A stretch of 64,000 nucleotides of DNA from Argyresthia goedartella (Eukaryota > Arthropoda > Insecta > Lepidoptera > Argyresthiidae). The notes under the pieces are model-generated. The model had not been told where the DNA came from, did not search any database, and was given only the letters and a program-made list of their open reading frames with translations. Location: NCBI GenBank assembly GCA_949825045.1, contig OX463824.1, positions 25,776,501 to 25,840,500 of the forward strand, read 5' to 3'. Each line of letters starts with the position of its first letter. Position 1 is the stretch's first letter. Position numbers and translations under genes: made by a program. This document shows positions 42,401 through 45,959 of this stretch, one piece after another.

Positions 42401-43755
42401 CATAAACACTGAACAAACTGAAAAGGAAACAACAAACTAAAACCAAGCTAAATTTTTTCGAAATAACGGCACGCACGCCCGGCAACACAAACAAAATCAA
42501 ATGTCAAACTGAACTGACAGACAGCTAGCTGCTCACTAGGGATGTCCATTAGGTCGACAGAGCAGCGCCGAATTTATCGATATTCAACTATAATGGAAAT
42601 AAAAGTTTACTATAAAGATAGATAGAAGACTATATTATAAAGAATGGACGAAGGCCGAATTTATTGATTGATAACAAACAACTATCCCTCGCTCACAATA
42701 TTAAGCTAGTAGTGACAAAATTCAACCATTCTTCCACCATTCACCTACAAGTGGGATATGTACCCTAACCTAAGGGATTAGTTCGATTTTAATTGATTGT
42801 GTATTTATTAGTCTTCTATTTGTCTCGTATTGTAAATAAAGCAGCAAAAATACTGATTTTTACAGCACAAAAGGATCATTAAAAATACTTTAATGTTTTA
42901 AATATTTTTGTTGTTCTTTCATGCTCAACCTAATACGAATAACACTTTTGAATAACACAAGTCATCTGAGGTGCATACATTTCGACAACCTTCTTTATGT
43001 TGCCGATTGGGGCCTATGCTGTCATTTTCCTAAAAAGTGACCAGCAATAAGCATTACTGACAATATGCGATTGGCATGATTATATATTGTAATAATAATT
43101 AAGACATTAATAAAAAGTACATTATGACCTAGTGATTAAGGGTGTACTCACATAATGCGACAAGCGAAGTTAGACGGATCACGTATTTATATCCGGGATA
43201 TTCTGGACCAATTTCCATAAAAGGCTGAGTGGCATATTCAGCGAAAGTCATTATAATTATTGCTACTTCGGCAGGCCGCAGTATGACTACGTAAATCCAA
43301 GCGCAAATAAATGATGGCAGAGGACCCCAATATTTATGCATTTTACCAAATGCTGCTTCAAAATACGAGTATTCTGCTCCAGACTTGGCAACTACAGTGC
43401 CTAATTCTGCGAACGACAATGCTCCTGAAAAAATAATAGTTTAAAACCTCTTTAACATAAACCCTCTAAACTAGACCAATAAATATAAATGTGGGCTCCT
43501 TACTTAGGTATAATAGGCCTTACCTAATAATGCTATGATTCCAGAAAGTAACCAAATAACTAGACAAAGTCCAACTGATCCGGAATAAGCTAAAGCAGCG
43601 GCCGGAGATACAAAAATTCCAGATCCAATCATCACTCCAAGAATCAAGTTTACAGCTGAAAATAGACCCATTTCTCTTTTGAGTTCTGTAGTTTCTAAAC
43701 CACAATCGTGTTCTTCTTTTTTGTCAAGCATTGCATTATCTGCTGCGTCCTCCAT
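9364..43755 (-). CDS. SLC7A9-like: b(0,+)-type amino-acid transporter light chain, SLC7 family (9 coding exons)
   Basis: Joining 43755-43524, 43424-43152, 35839-35714, 26924-26780, 24607-24469, 23610-23522, 17046-16950, 11502-11169 and 9431-9364 gives 1503 nt (500 codons plus stop). Every junction is GT-AG and every phase matches. The product is a polytopic APC-superfamily protein of the usual length for SLC7 light chains (about 490-510 aa, about 12 TM segments). GSGIFVSP at residues 44-51 is the unwound TM1 substrate site, and GLWAYDGWN (237-245) is the TM6 signature. GGHML and SLTPAPA are in exon 7, and VPPSD lies near the C-terminus, as in SLC7A9. Family role: exchange of neutral and cationic amino acids at the plasma membrane, usually with a heavy chain. 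Odd: the loop after TM3 (exon 2) has no cysteine where light chains normally carry the one that bonds the heavy chain. Introns 2-4 and 6-8 are swollen by transposons. The subfamily call comes from motif recall, not a search. Confidence 0.93.
10109..11095. repeat. 31-bp minisatellite (about 32 units) with 93-bp higher-order period
   Basis: The unit is of the type GGTAACCACTATCAGGAATT plus ACTGGGCGGTA. In the first half three unit types alternate (…GGAATTACTGGGC…, …GGCTATACGAGGC…, …GACAACTACTATCAGGCTTTACTAGGC…), giving a 93-bp repeat. The second half is less regular. It lies in transporter intron 8, beginning about 75 bp from the exon 8 donor. Confidence 0.92.
11169..11502 (-). CDS. SLC7A9-like: SLC7 transporter coding exon 8
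   Basis: Residues 368-478 (334 nt), the largest coding exon. It covers TM9-TM12, including [19 protein letters not shown] and [20 protein letters not shown]. Acceptor TTTCCAG, donor GTGAGT, phase 1. The 31-bp minisatellite array begins about 75 bp into the following intron. Confidence 0.93.
11510..12540. other. Intron 7 sequence without recognised feature
   Basis: I see no coding signature, tRNA box pair or repeat pairing here. Confidence 0.4.
12545..13030 (-). mobile_element. RTE-type LINE 3' fragment
   Basis: On the minus strand from about 13010: [26 protein letters not shown] later part reads [11 protein letters not shown] (about 12715-12685). The end at 12575-12548 (complement of CCCACTGCTGGCCAAAGGCC) equals the FAQQW-type C-terminus. 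This is the order in RTE-clade reverse transcriptases. Several frameshifts are present. Confidence 0.65.
13692..14288 (-). CDS. Hypothetical 198-aa ORF in transporter intron 7
   Basis: An uninterrupted 198-codon frame, unusually long for this AT-rich intron. It starts with a hydrophobic stretch ([21 protein letters not shown], residues 7-27) that could be a signal anchor. A Cys/His-rich segment (residues 38-57: [20 protein letters not shown]) follows, then a charged, low-hydrophobicity region. I recognise no family. There is no clear poly(A) signal. It may be an intronic nested gene, part of a transposon, or chance. Confidence 0.35.
   Translation of the reverse strand: MFWVNKLVLTLGAWAMIALHGGVNYLIHDVISTIFSYHCHACTHSERPRRCYHRLSCDSERADDTARLHEDLDYNYFARSNTETKDISQTTQTKCYVSHTGGNAYRRIPRQDNVTQRLTEEGERSDIGNRRLYITPLQVFYQSDKSLHIWSTRTSSTTRAGWDSPRYFNHVPSAPLRSTYLIFRLTFIEYFIKILHRL
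14325..14480. repeat. GCGTTCCGA / TCGGAACGC reiterated segment
   Basis: CGTTCCGAATG, CTCGGAACGGGCATGATGGTCGT and CTCGGAACGCGACA recur within 130 bp with outer inverted ends, a short imperfect foldback. A related GTCAGTCGGAACGG occurs at 24160. Confidence 0.45.
14713..16350. repeat. 128-bp satellite array, 12 full units and one partial
   Basis: Units begin at 14713, 14841, 14969 and then every 128 bp, with one 127-bp unit starting at 15865 (1-nt deletion), to 16248. The unit begins AAAAACAAGAAGCTYAGCAG and includes GTGGCTCGGAATCCAGCC. Units are nearly identical. Units 3 and 13 share the variant CTATGAATCAG. The period is not a multiple of 3, so it is not coding. The array lies in transporter intron 7. 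Confidence 0.95.
16845..16925. repeat. Dispersed-repeat fragment just past exon 7
   Basis: The complement contains CCCACTGCGGGGCACAGGCC, a variant of the same RTE-tail motif as at 12550. It keeps the exon 7 frame open by chance beyond its donor site. Confidence 0.5.
16950..17046 (-). CDS. SLC7A9-like: SLC7 transporter coding exon 7
   Basis: Residues 335-367 (97 nt). It encodes [11 protein letters not shown] and [11 protein letters not shown], matching the conserved cytosolic loop after TM8. Acceptor CTTACAG, donor GTGAGA. The reading frame stays open into the intron, where an unrelated dispersed-repeat fragment follows. Confidence 0.9.
17302..18200. mobile_element. 900-bp DNA transposon with about 70-bp terminal inverted repeats
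   Basis: AGTCCTAAATTAATTGTAAAATTATTCTCAGA... at 17302 is the complement of ...TCTGAGAATAATTTTACAATTGATTTAGGAGT ending near 18200. About 85% of 70 positions match. No transposase is encoded. The insertion point of the Jockey element is only 20 bp to the right. Confidence 0.8.
18762..21581 (-). CDS. Jockey-type ORF2: APE-like endonuclease and reverse transcriptase
   Basis: 939 codons, uninterrupted. The N-terminal endonuclease (about residues 1-220) has WNADGL, CETRL and [10 protein letters not shown]. The position usually SDH reads SNH, a possible weakening of the nuclease. The RT (about 430-720) shows [45 protein letters not shown] and the catalytic FADD. The thumb region includes VKYLGLVLD. 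There is no RNase H domain. The last ~30 codons are abruptly GC-rich and Arg/Ala/Pro-rich (18762-18850), unlike the rest of the element. Confidence 0.92.
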   Translation of the reverse strand: MIYWNADGLGRKQSELQSLLNELRIDVVALCETRLTSRIALNISGYTCYRQDKHRNGKGQGVALLVKTDLPHLLLSTPPTKNLEAIGVKLTTVDSAIEIYSVYQSPSPKIPLLTSDLDILLKTGIKVLIMGDINARHELWSRGSNNTRGNLLFNHMMARDYTIYAPSSPSLVHYRHDLQPSTPDLVLANNMYNIEDIKCIPALSSNHLPVYLQIKSAFKRKVVKRFNYTKANWAGYRSYLNNHISLTTQTFRNTNEINIIIDNLTTNILSARDAHVPLVTIKENINSLPRKVKRLITFKNRLRRHYQLEANSQIRKNLRTQINFLDKNIDKAIRDHNDRMWKNKLLKVVNPGSDLWRLVKSVKATHNSVNIPPLKRRDGTVTTDPREKCEELASAFHENMSLTGNWVNEDADTKVRSAMSVFESHSAAGHFCPVKPSEVWRYTRKLKTRKAPGADNVATCLVKSLPQKALVLLTKIFNGCLALAFYPPAWKSAKVIAIKKPGKDGSIPVSYRPISLLSTLGKLFEKIINARLLRATASIIIDEQFGFRNAHSTVHQLARLAENVVQGLNQDESTGMFLLDIEKAFDTVWHEGLLYKLMKCNVPRSLVKIIQSYLCERNFKVYLDNDVTSSNRCVPAGVPQGSILGPYLFLLYINDIPTQVRTSLACFADDTACFTTSNDTDLIIGRLQLAIELLCEYFAKWKLKLNAAKTEAIIFTRKRQLPTKTLTIDGHIIPWSKSVKYLGLVLDKELNWSQHVSIIRTKAMKAFNALSPLLNRRSALSPGTKLALYTTLIRPCITYGCPVWSSTSNSNHNQLQIIQNRAIKIAFNTPFRTNLNKIHERIHFPLIFDFIIKLTKTFYKNLNENHHNQLVLTIGRTKPKSNKPGKSRYRYLIRLPHHYALDSNDFAQPQPVPIRNRPGGRPAGTARRARAAHCRPPDV
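21601..22866 (-). CDS. Jockey-type ORF1 (Gag-like nucleic-acid-binding protein)
   Basis: 421 codons, uninterrupted. The N-terminal third is basic and contains [12 protein letters not shown] central RRM-like segment follows, then three CCHC zinc knuckles: [27 protein letters not shown] and [15 protein letters not shown]. The tail is basic, then leucine-rich. This protein coats the element RNA to form the RNP needed for retrotransposition. The stop lies 20 nt before the ORF2 ATG, a spacing that suggests termination-reinitiation. The length is normal for Jockey-clade ORF1. Confidence 0.9.
   Translation of the reverse strand: MDLIMDNYITRSSSNPNLSKRVREDNSCDQWNIPKRFAALKPQNNVTHTATSNRFSSLQSEQDVSKMPEPLRAAIMPRKKTANIPPIIIQLQSDWTHGKIKDNVTKFDKNFHLQYRGNNKVAVQCYSAESHRLIKNGLLQEKVTFHTFSRKDEKTYKAVIRGLPEYFEETLVQELAAIGFEGTKITKLKSTKNKEAQCPPFLVHLPSGSDITKFRQVKYLGNCAVNISRFKPNTSAGTQCFRCQGFGHSSHNCNLTPRCVKCTTSHATKDCPKKDKTDPARCCNCDQEHPANYRQCPTRQKYVERMNSRRPQGNKQQLLVPEVPHVRTEGRPWSSTVNCALQAWPPLPQTRIPRDIPDATRMRTNSPQPSEANHGLHVQDEATKDMLQILNIIKTLKVKFLTCDSMVEKVILVLTHLSSYI
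23522..23610 (-). CDS. SLC7A9-like: SLC7 transporter coding exon 6
   Basis: Residues 306-334 (89 nt, phase 0 in, phase 2 out). It encodes [19 protein letters not shown] and the start of TM8. Acceptor TTCCAG, donor GTGAGC. It is too short to appear as a stand-alone ORF; I found it from conserved residues and phase. Confidence 0.88.
23695..23910. mobile_element. MITE of the TGCACATC / CAGCAAA family, copy 1
   Basis: Left end AAACTGCACATCAATAATACTGATTTCACAGCAAA; right end TTTGCTGTGAAAATATTTTTTTTAGATGTGCGATT, imperfect inverted repeats. Inside, the palindrome AAAGGGGGTGAGCGAAGCGAAGCCCCCTTTA and GGTTGAACATGTAAGAACAAC are shared with the copies at 29040, 42838 and 44870. Confidence 0.72.
24469..24607 (-). 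CDS. SLC7A9-like: SLC7 transporter coding exon 5
   Basis: Residues 259-305 (139 nt). It begins RNVPLSI, equivalent to the RNLPLAI start of TM7 in SLC7 proteins, and ends AVAVSFGVK. Acceptor CCACAG, donor GTGCGT. Confidence 0.92.
24950..25170 (+). pseudogene. Possible LTR-retrotransposon Gag N-terminus
   Basis: From the ATG at 24950 the frame reads [20 protein letters not shown] then [11 protein letters not shown]. This resembles the start of BEL/Pao-type Gag proteins. It ends after about 73 codons. No LTR, primer-binding site or Pol is visible. Confidence 0.3.
25612..25785. mobile_element. 170-bp palindromic MITE
   Basis: GTAACCAGTGGGCCTACCGCGCAAGCCCCGTCGG... is complementary to ...CCGACGGGGCTTGGGCGGTAGAGCCCCAGTTAC. 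Arms of about 55 bp with a central unpaired region. Distinctly GC-rich ends in AT-rich surroundings. Confidence 0.75.
26613..26745. mobile_element. Short TIR element (130-bp family)
   Basis: Ends GGTATACGTCGCGCCAC and GTGGCGCGAGGTATAC form inverted repeats of about 15 bp. The internal sequence (GCGCAGTAATTCCCGCCAACG, CAGCGCTCTTAATTC) is shared with three other copies. It lies about 35 bp past the exon 4 donor. Confidence 0.8.
26780..26924 (-). CDS. SLC7A9-like: SLC7 transporter coding exon 4
   Basis: Residues 211-258 (145 nt). It carries the TM6 signature [11 protein letters not shown] and TEEIINP. Acceptor TTCCAG, donor GTGGGT at 26779-26774. A copy of the TIR-bearing 130-bp repeat family ends about 35 bp downstream of this donor. 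Confidence 0.92.
27000..29000. other. Intron 3 sequence, little recognised
   Basis: No gene is supported. The stretch at 28005-28060 (CACCTGGTTACGTACATGG...GCCGCACCAATAACTTTG) recurs at 62773-62828. A polypurine run near 27545 and several short frames lack motifs. Confidence 0.4.
29040..29200. mobile_element. MITE of the TGCACATC / CAGCAAA family, copy 2
   Basis: AATATCAGGGCAAAATACTGCGGTAGCTTAGG, the GCGAAGCGAAGC palindrome and GTTGAACATGTAAGAACAAC match copy 1 almost base for base. The left terminus is missing. Confidence 0.72.
30347..30426 (+). pseudogene. THAP-domain first exon of a deleted P-like transposase
   Basis: It reads [12 protein letters not shown]... then GITFHW and ends in a consensus donor GTAAGT at 30427. 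MP-x-C-x4-C and the following FH match the N-terminal half of the C2CH THAP finger. The distal C-x2-H half should lie in a second exon, which I cannot find before the right TIR. It is therefore a remnant left by internal deletion. The 27-residue length makes this a motif call rather than a domain hit. Confidence 0.65.
30750..30945 (+). mobile_element. tRNA-derived SINE inside the P-like element
   Basis: It starts near TATGGCGCAGCGATTGGGGCTC (A-box region of the same tRNA-like head seen at 33528) and ends in a (GAATT)n tail at about 30915-30945. The B box is degenerate. Its location inside the transposon makes it the younger insertion. Confidence 0.6.
32330..32870. repeat. Diverged tandem duplication, about 275-bp unit
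   Basis: AAGACCCTTTTT...TATCAAGTGGAAATTAAT...GGGAATCAAAACCTA...CCCGTTG.CATAGAATCA occurs at 32345-32515 and again at 32615-32810 in the same order. This is an old two-copy duplication. Confidence 0.65.
32842..32909. repeat. Near-perfect 31-bp hairpin with 6-nt loop
   Basis: GTAAATGAAAAAACCTGAAA... (32842-32872) and its complement (32879-32909) differ at one position. The loop is AACTAC. Such a palindrome is rare by chance and can extrude as a cruciform or form an RNA hairpin. Confidence 0.9.
33113..34944. repeat. Long inverted repeat, about 540-560-bp homologous arms
   Basis: The left arm 33113-33912 and right arm 34410-34944 are complementary over their length at roughly 80%. Landmarks: GAAACATTGGAGCAAAGTTG with CAACTTTGCTCCCATGTTTC, and CGCGTGTATAATAGGCAGCA with TGCTGCCTATTATACACGCG. 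The spacer is about 500 bp. The left arm holds an extra SINE-bearing stretch of about 235 bp. No transposase, and no target duplication that I can see. Either a large foldback element or a local inverted duplication. Confidence 0.85.
33528..33700 (+). mobile_element. tRNA-derived SINE head in the left arm of a long inverted repeat
   Basis: CTGTGGCGCAGCGGTTGTGG and GGTTCAATCCC form A and B boxes. The matching right arm of the inverted repeat (near 34590) lacks this stretch, giving an empty-site comparison. The insertion plus surrounding difference is about 235 bp. Confidence 0.72.
35333..35445. repeat. 20-bp inverted repeat CCAAGCCAACTAGGC
   Basis: CTACCAAGCCAACTAGGCACC at 35333 and ACGCCTAGTTGGCTTGGTGG at 35425 pair with a 70-nt spacer. 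Possibly the ends of a very short MITE. Confidence 0.5.
35714..35839 (-). CDS. SLC7A9-like: SLC7 transporter coding exon 3
   Basis: Residues 169-210 (126 nt). It encodes the [12 protein letters not shown] segment and TM5, ending AIAQG across the junction. Acceptor TTTCAG, donor GTAAGC. Intron 2 upstream (7.3 kb) contains the nested CENP-K-like gene. Confidence 0.9.
35865..35960 (-). mobile_element. SINE body fragment next to transporter exon 3
   Basis: GCATACATTGCTTCTGGCCCCACACTAGGATACCC on the plus strand matches the body of the SINE at 8275-8466. The tRNA-like head is absent. It lies about 25 bp upstream of the exon 3 acceptor side. Confidence 0.6.
36603..36749 (-). CDS. CENPK: CENP-K-like gene, terminal exon 3
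   Basis: Residues 176-223 and the TAA (147 nt). Acceptor TTCCAG. This exon holds the diagnostic C-terminus with MGIVIANP and EIKLPY. It is too short to stand out as an ORF; it was identified by phase and motif. Confidence 0.72.
   Translation of the reverse strand, partial: NLMQMRLDKSSSGYIEIQSEQFHLAEMMRDMGIVIANPYNKKEIKLPY
36603..42232 (-). CDS. CENPK: CENP-K-like kinetochore (CCAN) subunit, 3 coding exons, nested in SLC7 intron 2
   Basis: Exons 42232-41892, 37468-37285 and 36749-36603 join with GT-AG splices and consistent phases into a 223-aa protein. Residues about 1-150 are polar, heptad-rich and probably coiled coil. The C-terminal 45 residues (GYIEI.....[17 protein letters not shown]...EIKLPY) match the pattern I recall for the CENP-K C-terminus (a YVDI-like strand, then ELLLRNGIALRHP and an IRL-like end). 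CENP-K pairs with CENP-H in the constitutive centromere-associated network at the inner kinetochore. The whole gene lies on the same strand inside intron 2 of the transporter, so that transcript must skip it. Its own intron 1 carries a 3.9-kb antisense LINE. A TTTATT (minus-strand AATAAA) about 20-25 bp past the stop is a plausible poly(A) signal. Alternative: another small coiled-coil kinetochore or HAUS-type protein. Confidence 0.68.
37285..37468 (-). CDS. CENPK: CENP-K-like gene, coding exon 2
   Basis: Residues 114-175 (184 nt). Acceptor ATTCTAG, donor GTGAGT. Lysine/glutamate-rich helix ([20 protein letters not shown]), then the [13 protein letters not shown] segment. Confidence 0.75.
37833..38041 (+). 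pseudogene. C-terminal remnant of the LINE ORF1
   Basis: About 70 codons left after 5' truncation. The remnant is very acidic (runs such as [14 protein letters not shown]) and ends at 38041, past the ORF2 ATG at 38016. No zinc knuckle is left. The open frame runs back to an ATG at 37802, but that lies in host DNA before the insertion point. Confidence 0.7.
38016..41642 (+). CDS. LINE ORF2: endonuclease, reverse transcriptase, RNase H
   Basis: 1208 codons, uninterrupted. APE-type endonuclease: [26 protein letters not shown] and [56 protein letters not shown] and YADD. RNase H near residues 930-1060: FTDGSK, the glutamate in [14 protein letters not shown], and [16 protein letters not shown], so the D-E-D-D acidic residues are present. 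The C-terminus ([19 protein letters not shown]) is the Cys/His zinc-binding tail usual in this group. RNase H argues for the I/LOA branch rather than Jockey or CR1. The start overlaps the end of ORF1 by 26 nt in another frame. Confidence 0.93.
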   Translation: MASLSRDCKILQANLQHSQTATAQLRRWLGANSTAVALIQEPWINRGSIRGLANLRGKLFGTTDHDIPRTCIITTNNILAQPLTEFCSRDLCAIRLQLPDTARCRELVVASAYMPAEDNPPPHDLCRLVDHCEKSGLQLIVGADSNAHHPLWGMPDMNSRGKTLVEYLFTTNLNVLNIGSEPTFVTKRSRTIVDITLATADISDDVGGWHVSNEASCSDHRWIRFEINAAFSPTVPKRNPRKTDRTRYRAILGERLAWAETLPDPEGPEQIEQQVTDFTNTSIDCYHSTCPLSTPAPTNIKGQPWWGPDLDRMRAKIRRLLNRAMNTSADEDWDNYKDAKSKYKKRLRFKSSNSWRKFCSDIETVDQANRVRQILAQQGNSRLGSLKKPDGTYTSSTTETHSLLLETHFPGSRTIQEIVWPEEVHHEAVDHLDITNNIITADKVRWAINSFKPFKSAGPDGIFPALLQWGGEPVINIMVRIMKACLRFGYVPKRWRVVNVIFIPKPGRSDYTNAKSFRPISLTSFLLKTLERLCERHLRDGALKHIPLHKNQHAYSLGKSTESALHAVVSTIEEAIQNKCICLGTFIDIEGAFDKTQYSSISASLTRHGVSTAVNNWVTNMLNKRIVRLAGESLSAEVVRGCPQGGVLSPLLWNLVINDLITKLNANGYYTVGYADDLVILITGKFASTVCNLKQTALRIVERWYLEYDLAVNPTKTVMVMFTNNRALGRYTLPKLFGTELQLATEVKYLGITLDSKLNWSSHIDNKLKKASIAFWQCRRMVGKKWGLSPNIILWLYVTVIRPLVCYGAVVWWTRTKLTTMVSKLQSFQRLACMAITGSMRTTPTAAMEAMLCLPPLQLYIKQEAASSAVRLNTLGLWRKNRTSHTAILGEVYKKFPISMACSDRIPKQFVFDKKYNIQLHEDHWVEGLDVKELRIFTDGSKTEAGTGSGTFSEDLNIKIAIPLGAHNTVFQAECMGIISAANAIASRKIRDSSIRILSDSMAVLQALNSNTINSGLIYECHKRLMEVCQHNRVILQWIKGHSGSRGNDAADELARKGSSLTAYGPEPIIPLPFKRVRSFLRELTRNDHATLWTNHEECRQAKLALPSPSARLAKTLLRLSRPRMRLVTAALTGHGFFNKYLCVLGVTDSPLCRACLEAEETAAHVLMECTGVADYRAKHLGQSRDLPGIVGNVKGLLAFLEELGWLE
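41754..41856. mobile_element. Palindromic ~100-bp MITE (GCCAGG family), diverged copy
   Basis: CACGTTTCTTTGGTTCTGAGCAAGCTGCAACCTCTC pairs with GGGGTGACAGCTCTCTCAGAGCCAAAGAAACTTGG. The layout and internal words (CTCTC, GTGACAGCTC) are the same as at 45326-45451. It lies 9 bp from the LOA-like LINE and 35 bp from the CENP-K exon 1 donor. Confidence 0.65.
41892..42232 (-). CDS. CENPK: CENP-K-like gene, coding exon 1
   Basis: Residues 1-113 (341 nt, phase 2 out). It starts [20 protein letters not shown]. The ATG is at 42232-42230 and an in-frame upstream ATG (42247) is also possible. Donor GTGAGT at 41891-41886. A compact palindromic MITE sits just inside the intron (41754-41856). Confidence 0.75.
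42725..42840 (+). repeat. Second copy of the 2500 LINE-like 3' end
   Basis: CTACAAGTGGGATATGTACCCTAACCTAAGGG and the next 70 bp match the complement of 2530-2630. It ends at GTAAATAAA, directly against the MITE at 42838. Confidence 0.5.
42838..42960. mobile_element. MITE of the TGCACATC / CAGCAAA family, copy 3 (deleted)
   Basis: AAAGCAGCAAAAATACTGATTTTTACAGCACAAAAGGATC and TTGTTGTTCTTTCATGCTCAACCTAATACGAA match the complement of copy 1. The other end is missing. Confidence 0.62.
43152..43424 (-). CDS. SLC7A9-like: SLC7 transporter coding exon 2
   Basis: Residues 78-168. It starts ALSFAELGT, a family landmark, and covers TM3 and the start of TM4. Acceptor TTCAG before 43424; donor GTGAGT at 43151-43146. 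The extracellular loop ([14 protein letters not shown]) contains no cysteine. Confidence 0.92.
43524..43755 (-). CDS. SLC7A9-like: SLC7 transporter coding exon 1
   Basis: Residues 1-77. An acidic, lysine-rich cytosolic N-terminus is followed by TM1 with GSGIFVSP and by TM2. The ATG is 43755-43753. A splice acceptor (TTCCAG, about 43765-43770) lies just upstream of it, so an untranslated 5' exon should lie further right. The donor GTAAGG follows at 43523-43518, phase 1; intron 1 is only 99 bp. Confidence 0.92.
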
Positions 43756-44869
43756 TTTGGATGTTCCTGGAACAAAAAAATACTTTTAACTTAATATTTT
43801 ACTAACGGCTCAGTAACTCACTTGGCCTAGGCATTAGTATAATATATTACATTACATACTCAGATTGAGTTTAAGTTTACATGAATCAGAAGGGCAGGAT
43901 AGACTTTTGTAATTATTTCTCTTATTCATTGAGAAGATCGCCATTGTAACATCAATACCGATTCAATGGCTTGCTGCATCATGTCATGATTGTCATGAGT
44001 TGTAAATTGTAAATGAACATGTGTGTGCATTACGAGTGGATACCCCATGCATGAACTCTAAATCGTACGCAATACGCGAGTACCTACCTATAAATCGGTA
44101 CGTTTACCGCCTGTGTGAGCAAACTGCAACAAGCGAAACACATGTAGGTAAACCTATATCTATATCTACTTACAAGCGATATGTGTATTTTTAGAGTTGC
44201 GTTCCCACGGCTATTCTTAATAACATTATCAAATCGGGTAGGCACCGGAAATGAAGATTACCCACTTGTGTCAATCAAGAGAAGACCGACAACTCTCATT
44301 TCATTACTCTCGTTGAAGGTTAAACATACAAGATCTATGAGTTCATTATTTGAAAAGGTTGAAATTGGGGCTCAAAAGCTCATCAAAGAATATTCAAGAA
44401 AAAATCTCTTACTGACTGCAGGGTTGTAAGACAACTTCTTTAACTACTAGAGAGAGACCAAGACAGAAATAGAGGATTCAGCAACCGGTTTACAAGTTAT
44501 ACATATTTATTTTGTGATTGTCGATTAACATTCTGAGCGTGATACCTTGAAATGCAAGGAATGCTTTTACTTATTTTATTTTACGGAGGTAGACGGTACA
44601 CTCAGTAATTTCATCACGTTTCAAAGTAACAGGATATTGAAAAGTAAAATTCCCTACATTACATACTCCCTAAAGAGGATGTGCATTGCAATTGGTAACA
44701 TCATCGATTCCTATTTAAAATCTAAGATTAATCTGTAATATCATCACCTTGGTTGTTTTGTGATGTATTCCACTATTAAATTAAATGTGATTCTGATTAT
44801 GCGCGAGTGTAAATAAAAAGTAAGTAAAATTTAAATACACGACTTTGTAATGGCTGGTATTTAATCGCA

Positions 44870-45140
44870 TACCAAAAATACTGATTTGCGCAGCAAAAAA
44901 GGATCAGTAAAATTTTGAGTAATAATGTAGTTAGTTATACATTATTATTATTACTCAAAGCAGCAAAAACACTTTTTATGTTTTAAATATTTAAAGAGTA
45001 CTTAATGTTTATGTTTTAGGTATTTTTTGGTGTTCTTAGATGTTGAACCTAATTTACCATTCACCTAAGCTACCGCAGCAAATATAAGGGATATTTGCTG
45101 TGCAAATCAGTATGTTTGATGTGCAGTTTAATATTGCCCC
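44870..45140. mobile_element. MITE of the TGCACATC / CAGCAAA family, copy 4 (reverse)
   Basis: Both ends are present: ACTGATTTGCGCAGCAAAAAAGGATC and GCTGTGCAAATCAGTATGTTTGATGTGCAGTTTAATATT. It contains TACCGCAGCAAATATAAGGGATATTTGC. The GC-rich palindrome is lost. Confidence 0.68.
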
Positions 45141-45325
45141 TTCATAATGATTAGGGGTCCAACATTGTTTGAGGTCGGGGCCTATGAAATTTGGAGAACT
45201 TGTTTGGAAGCCCTAATAAATTAACATGAGTAACATATTTGCAGTTCTGATAATATTAAAAACAACATAATTATGTACATATAGAAAGGAAAATTTCCTT
45301 TTTTAAATCGGTGAAAAATAGTAAA

Positions 45326-45451
45326 GGCTCCGCCAGGTTTCTTGGCGTGTGAGCGAGATGTCACCTCTCACTCTCGCATACGGTATATATGGTATGGGGA
45401 AAAAAGAGAGAGGTGATAGCTCGCTCAAACGACAAGAATCCTGGCGGGGCC
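45326..45451. mobile_element. Palindromic 126-bp MITE (GCCAGG family)
   Basis: GGCTCCGCCAGGTTTCTTGGCGTGTGAGCGAG is complementary to CTCGCTCAAACGACAAGAATCCTGGCGGGGCC. The centre contains CTCTCACTCTCGCATACGG. It folds into one long hairpin. Confidence 0.78.
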
Positions 45452-45626
45452 TGTAGAAACCTACTTTTTAAAAGCTTTTATTTAACTTGCACTGTATGTA
45501 TATATGTGGGATAATGGTTCGCGTCAAAAATGTCGGCTTGAATTTGACCCACTTTCCGTTATCCGATTGAGCTGAAATTTTGCATACGTATGTAAGTTGG
45601 ATGACAGTGCAATATTTTTCTAACTT

Positions 45627-45955
45627 GGAGCTGATCTGATGATGAAGACGGAAGACGGCCATGGGAACTCTGTCATAAAACATCGTAAGCCCGTGGAATT
45701 TGGGCTCGTTCGATTCGACTTGACGAATACTTTGGTCCTAGAATATTTTTTATGACATGGAGCTGATCTGATGCTGGAGCCGGAAGGTGGCCATGGGAAC
45801 TCTGTAATAAAACGATGCAACCCCGTCATGTTTGGAATCGTTCGATTTGTCTTGACGAAAACTTTGATCCTAAAATATTTTTTATGACATAGAGCTGATC
45901 TGATGCTGGAGCTGGAAGGTGGCCAGGGGAACTCTGTAATAAAAAAAGACACAAC
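45627..45955. repeat. 132-bp tandem repeat, 2.5 units
   Basis: GGAGCTGATCTGATG recurs at 45627, 45759 and 45891. The unit includes GGCCATGGGAACTCTGT and GTTCGATT. Because 132 is 44 codons, the minus strand stays open as a 110-codon pseudo-repeat protein (TEFPWPPS). I regard that frame as a by-product. Confidence 0.85.
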
Positions 45956-45959
45956 CCCT

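Noticed and set aside
45620..45952. 110-codon ORF with three repeated segments as a repeat protein
   Set aside because: It follows directly from a 132-bp (44-codon) tandem repeat; no start context or homology.
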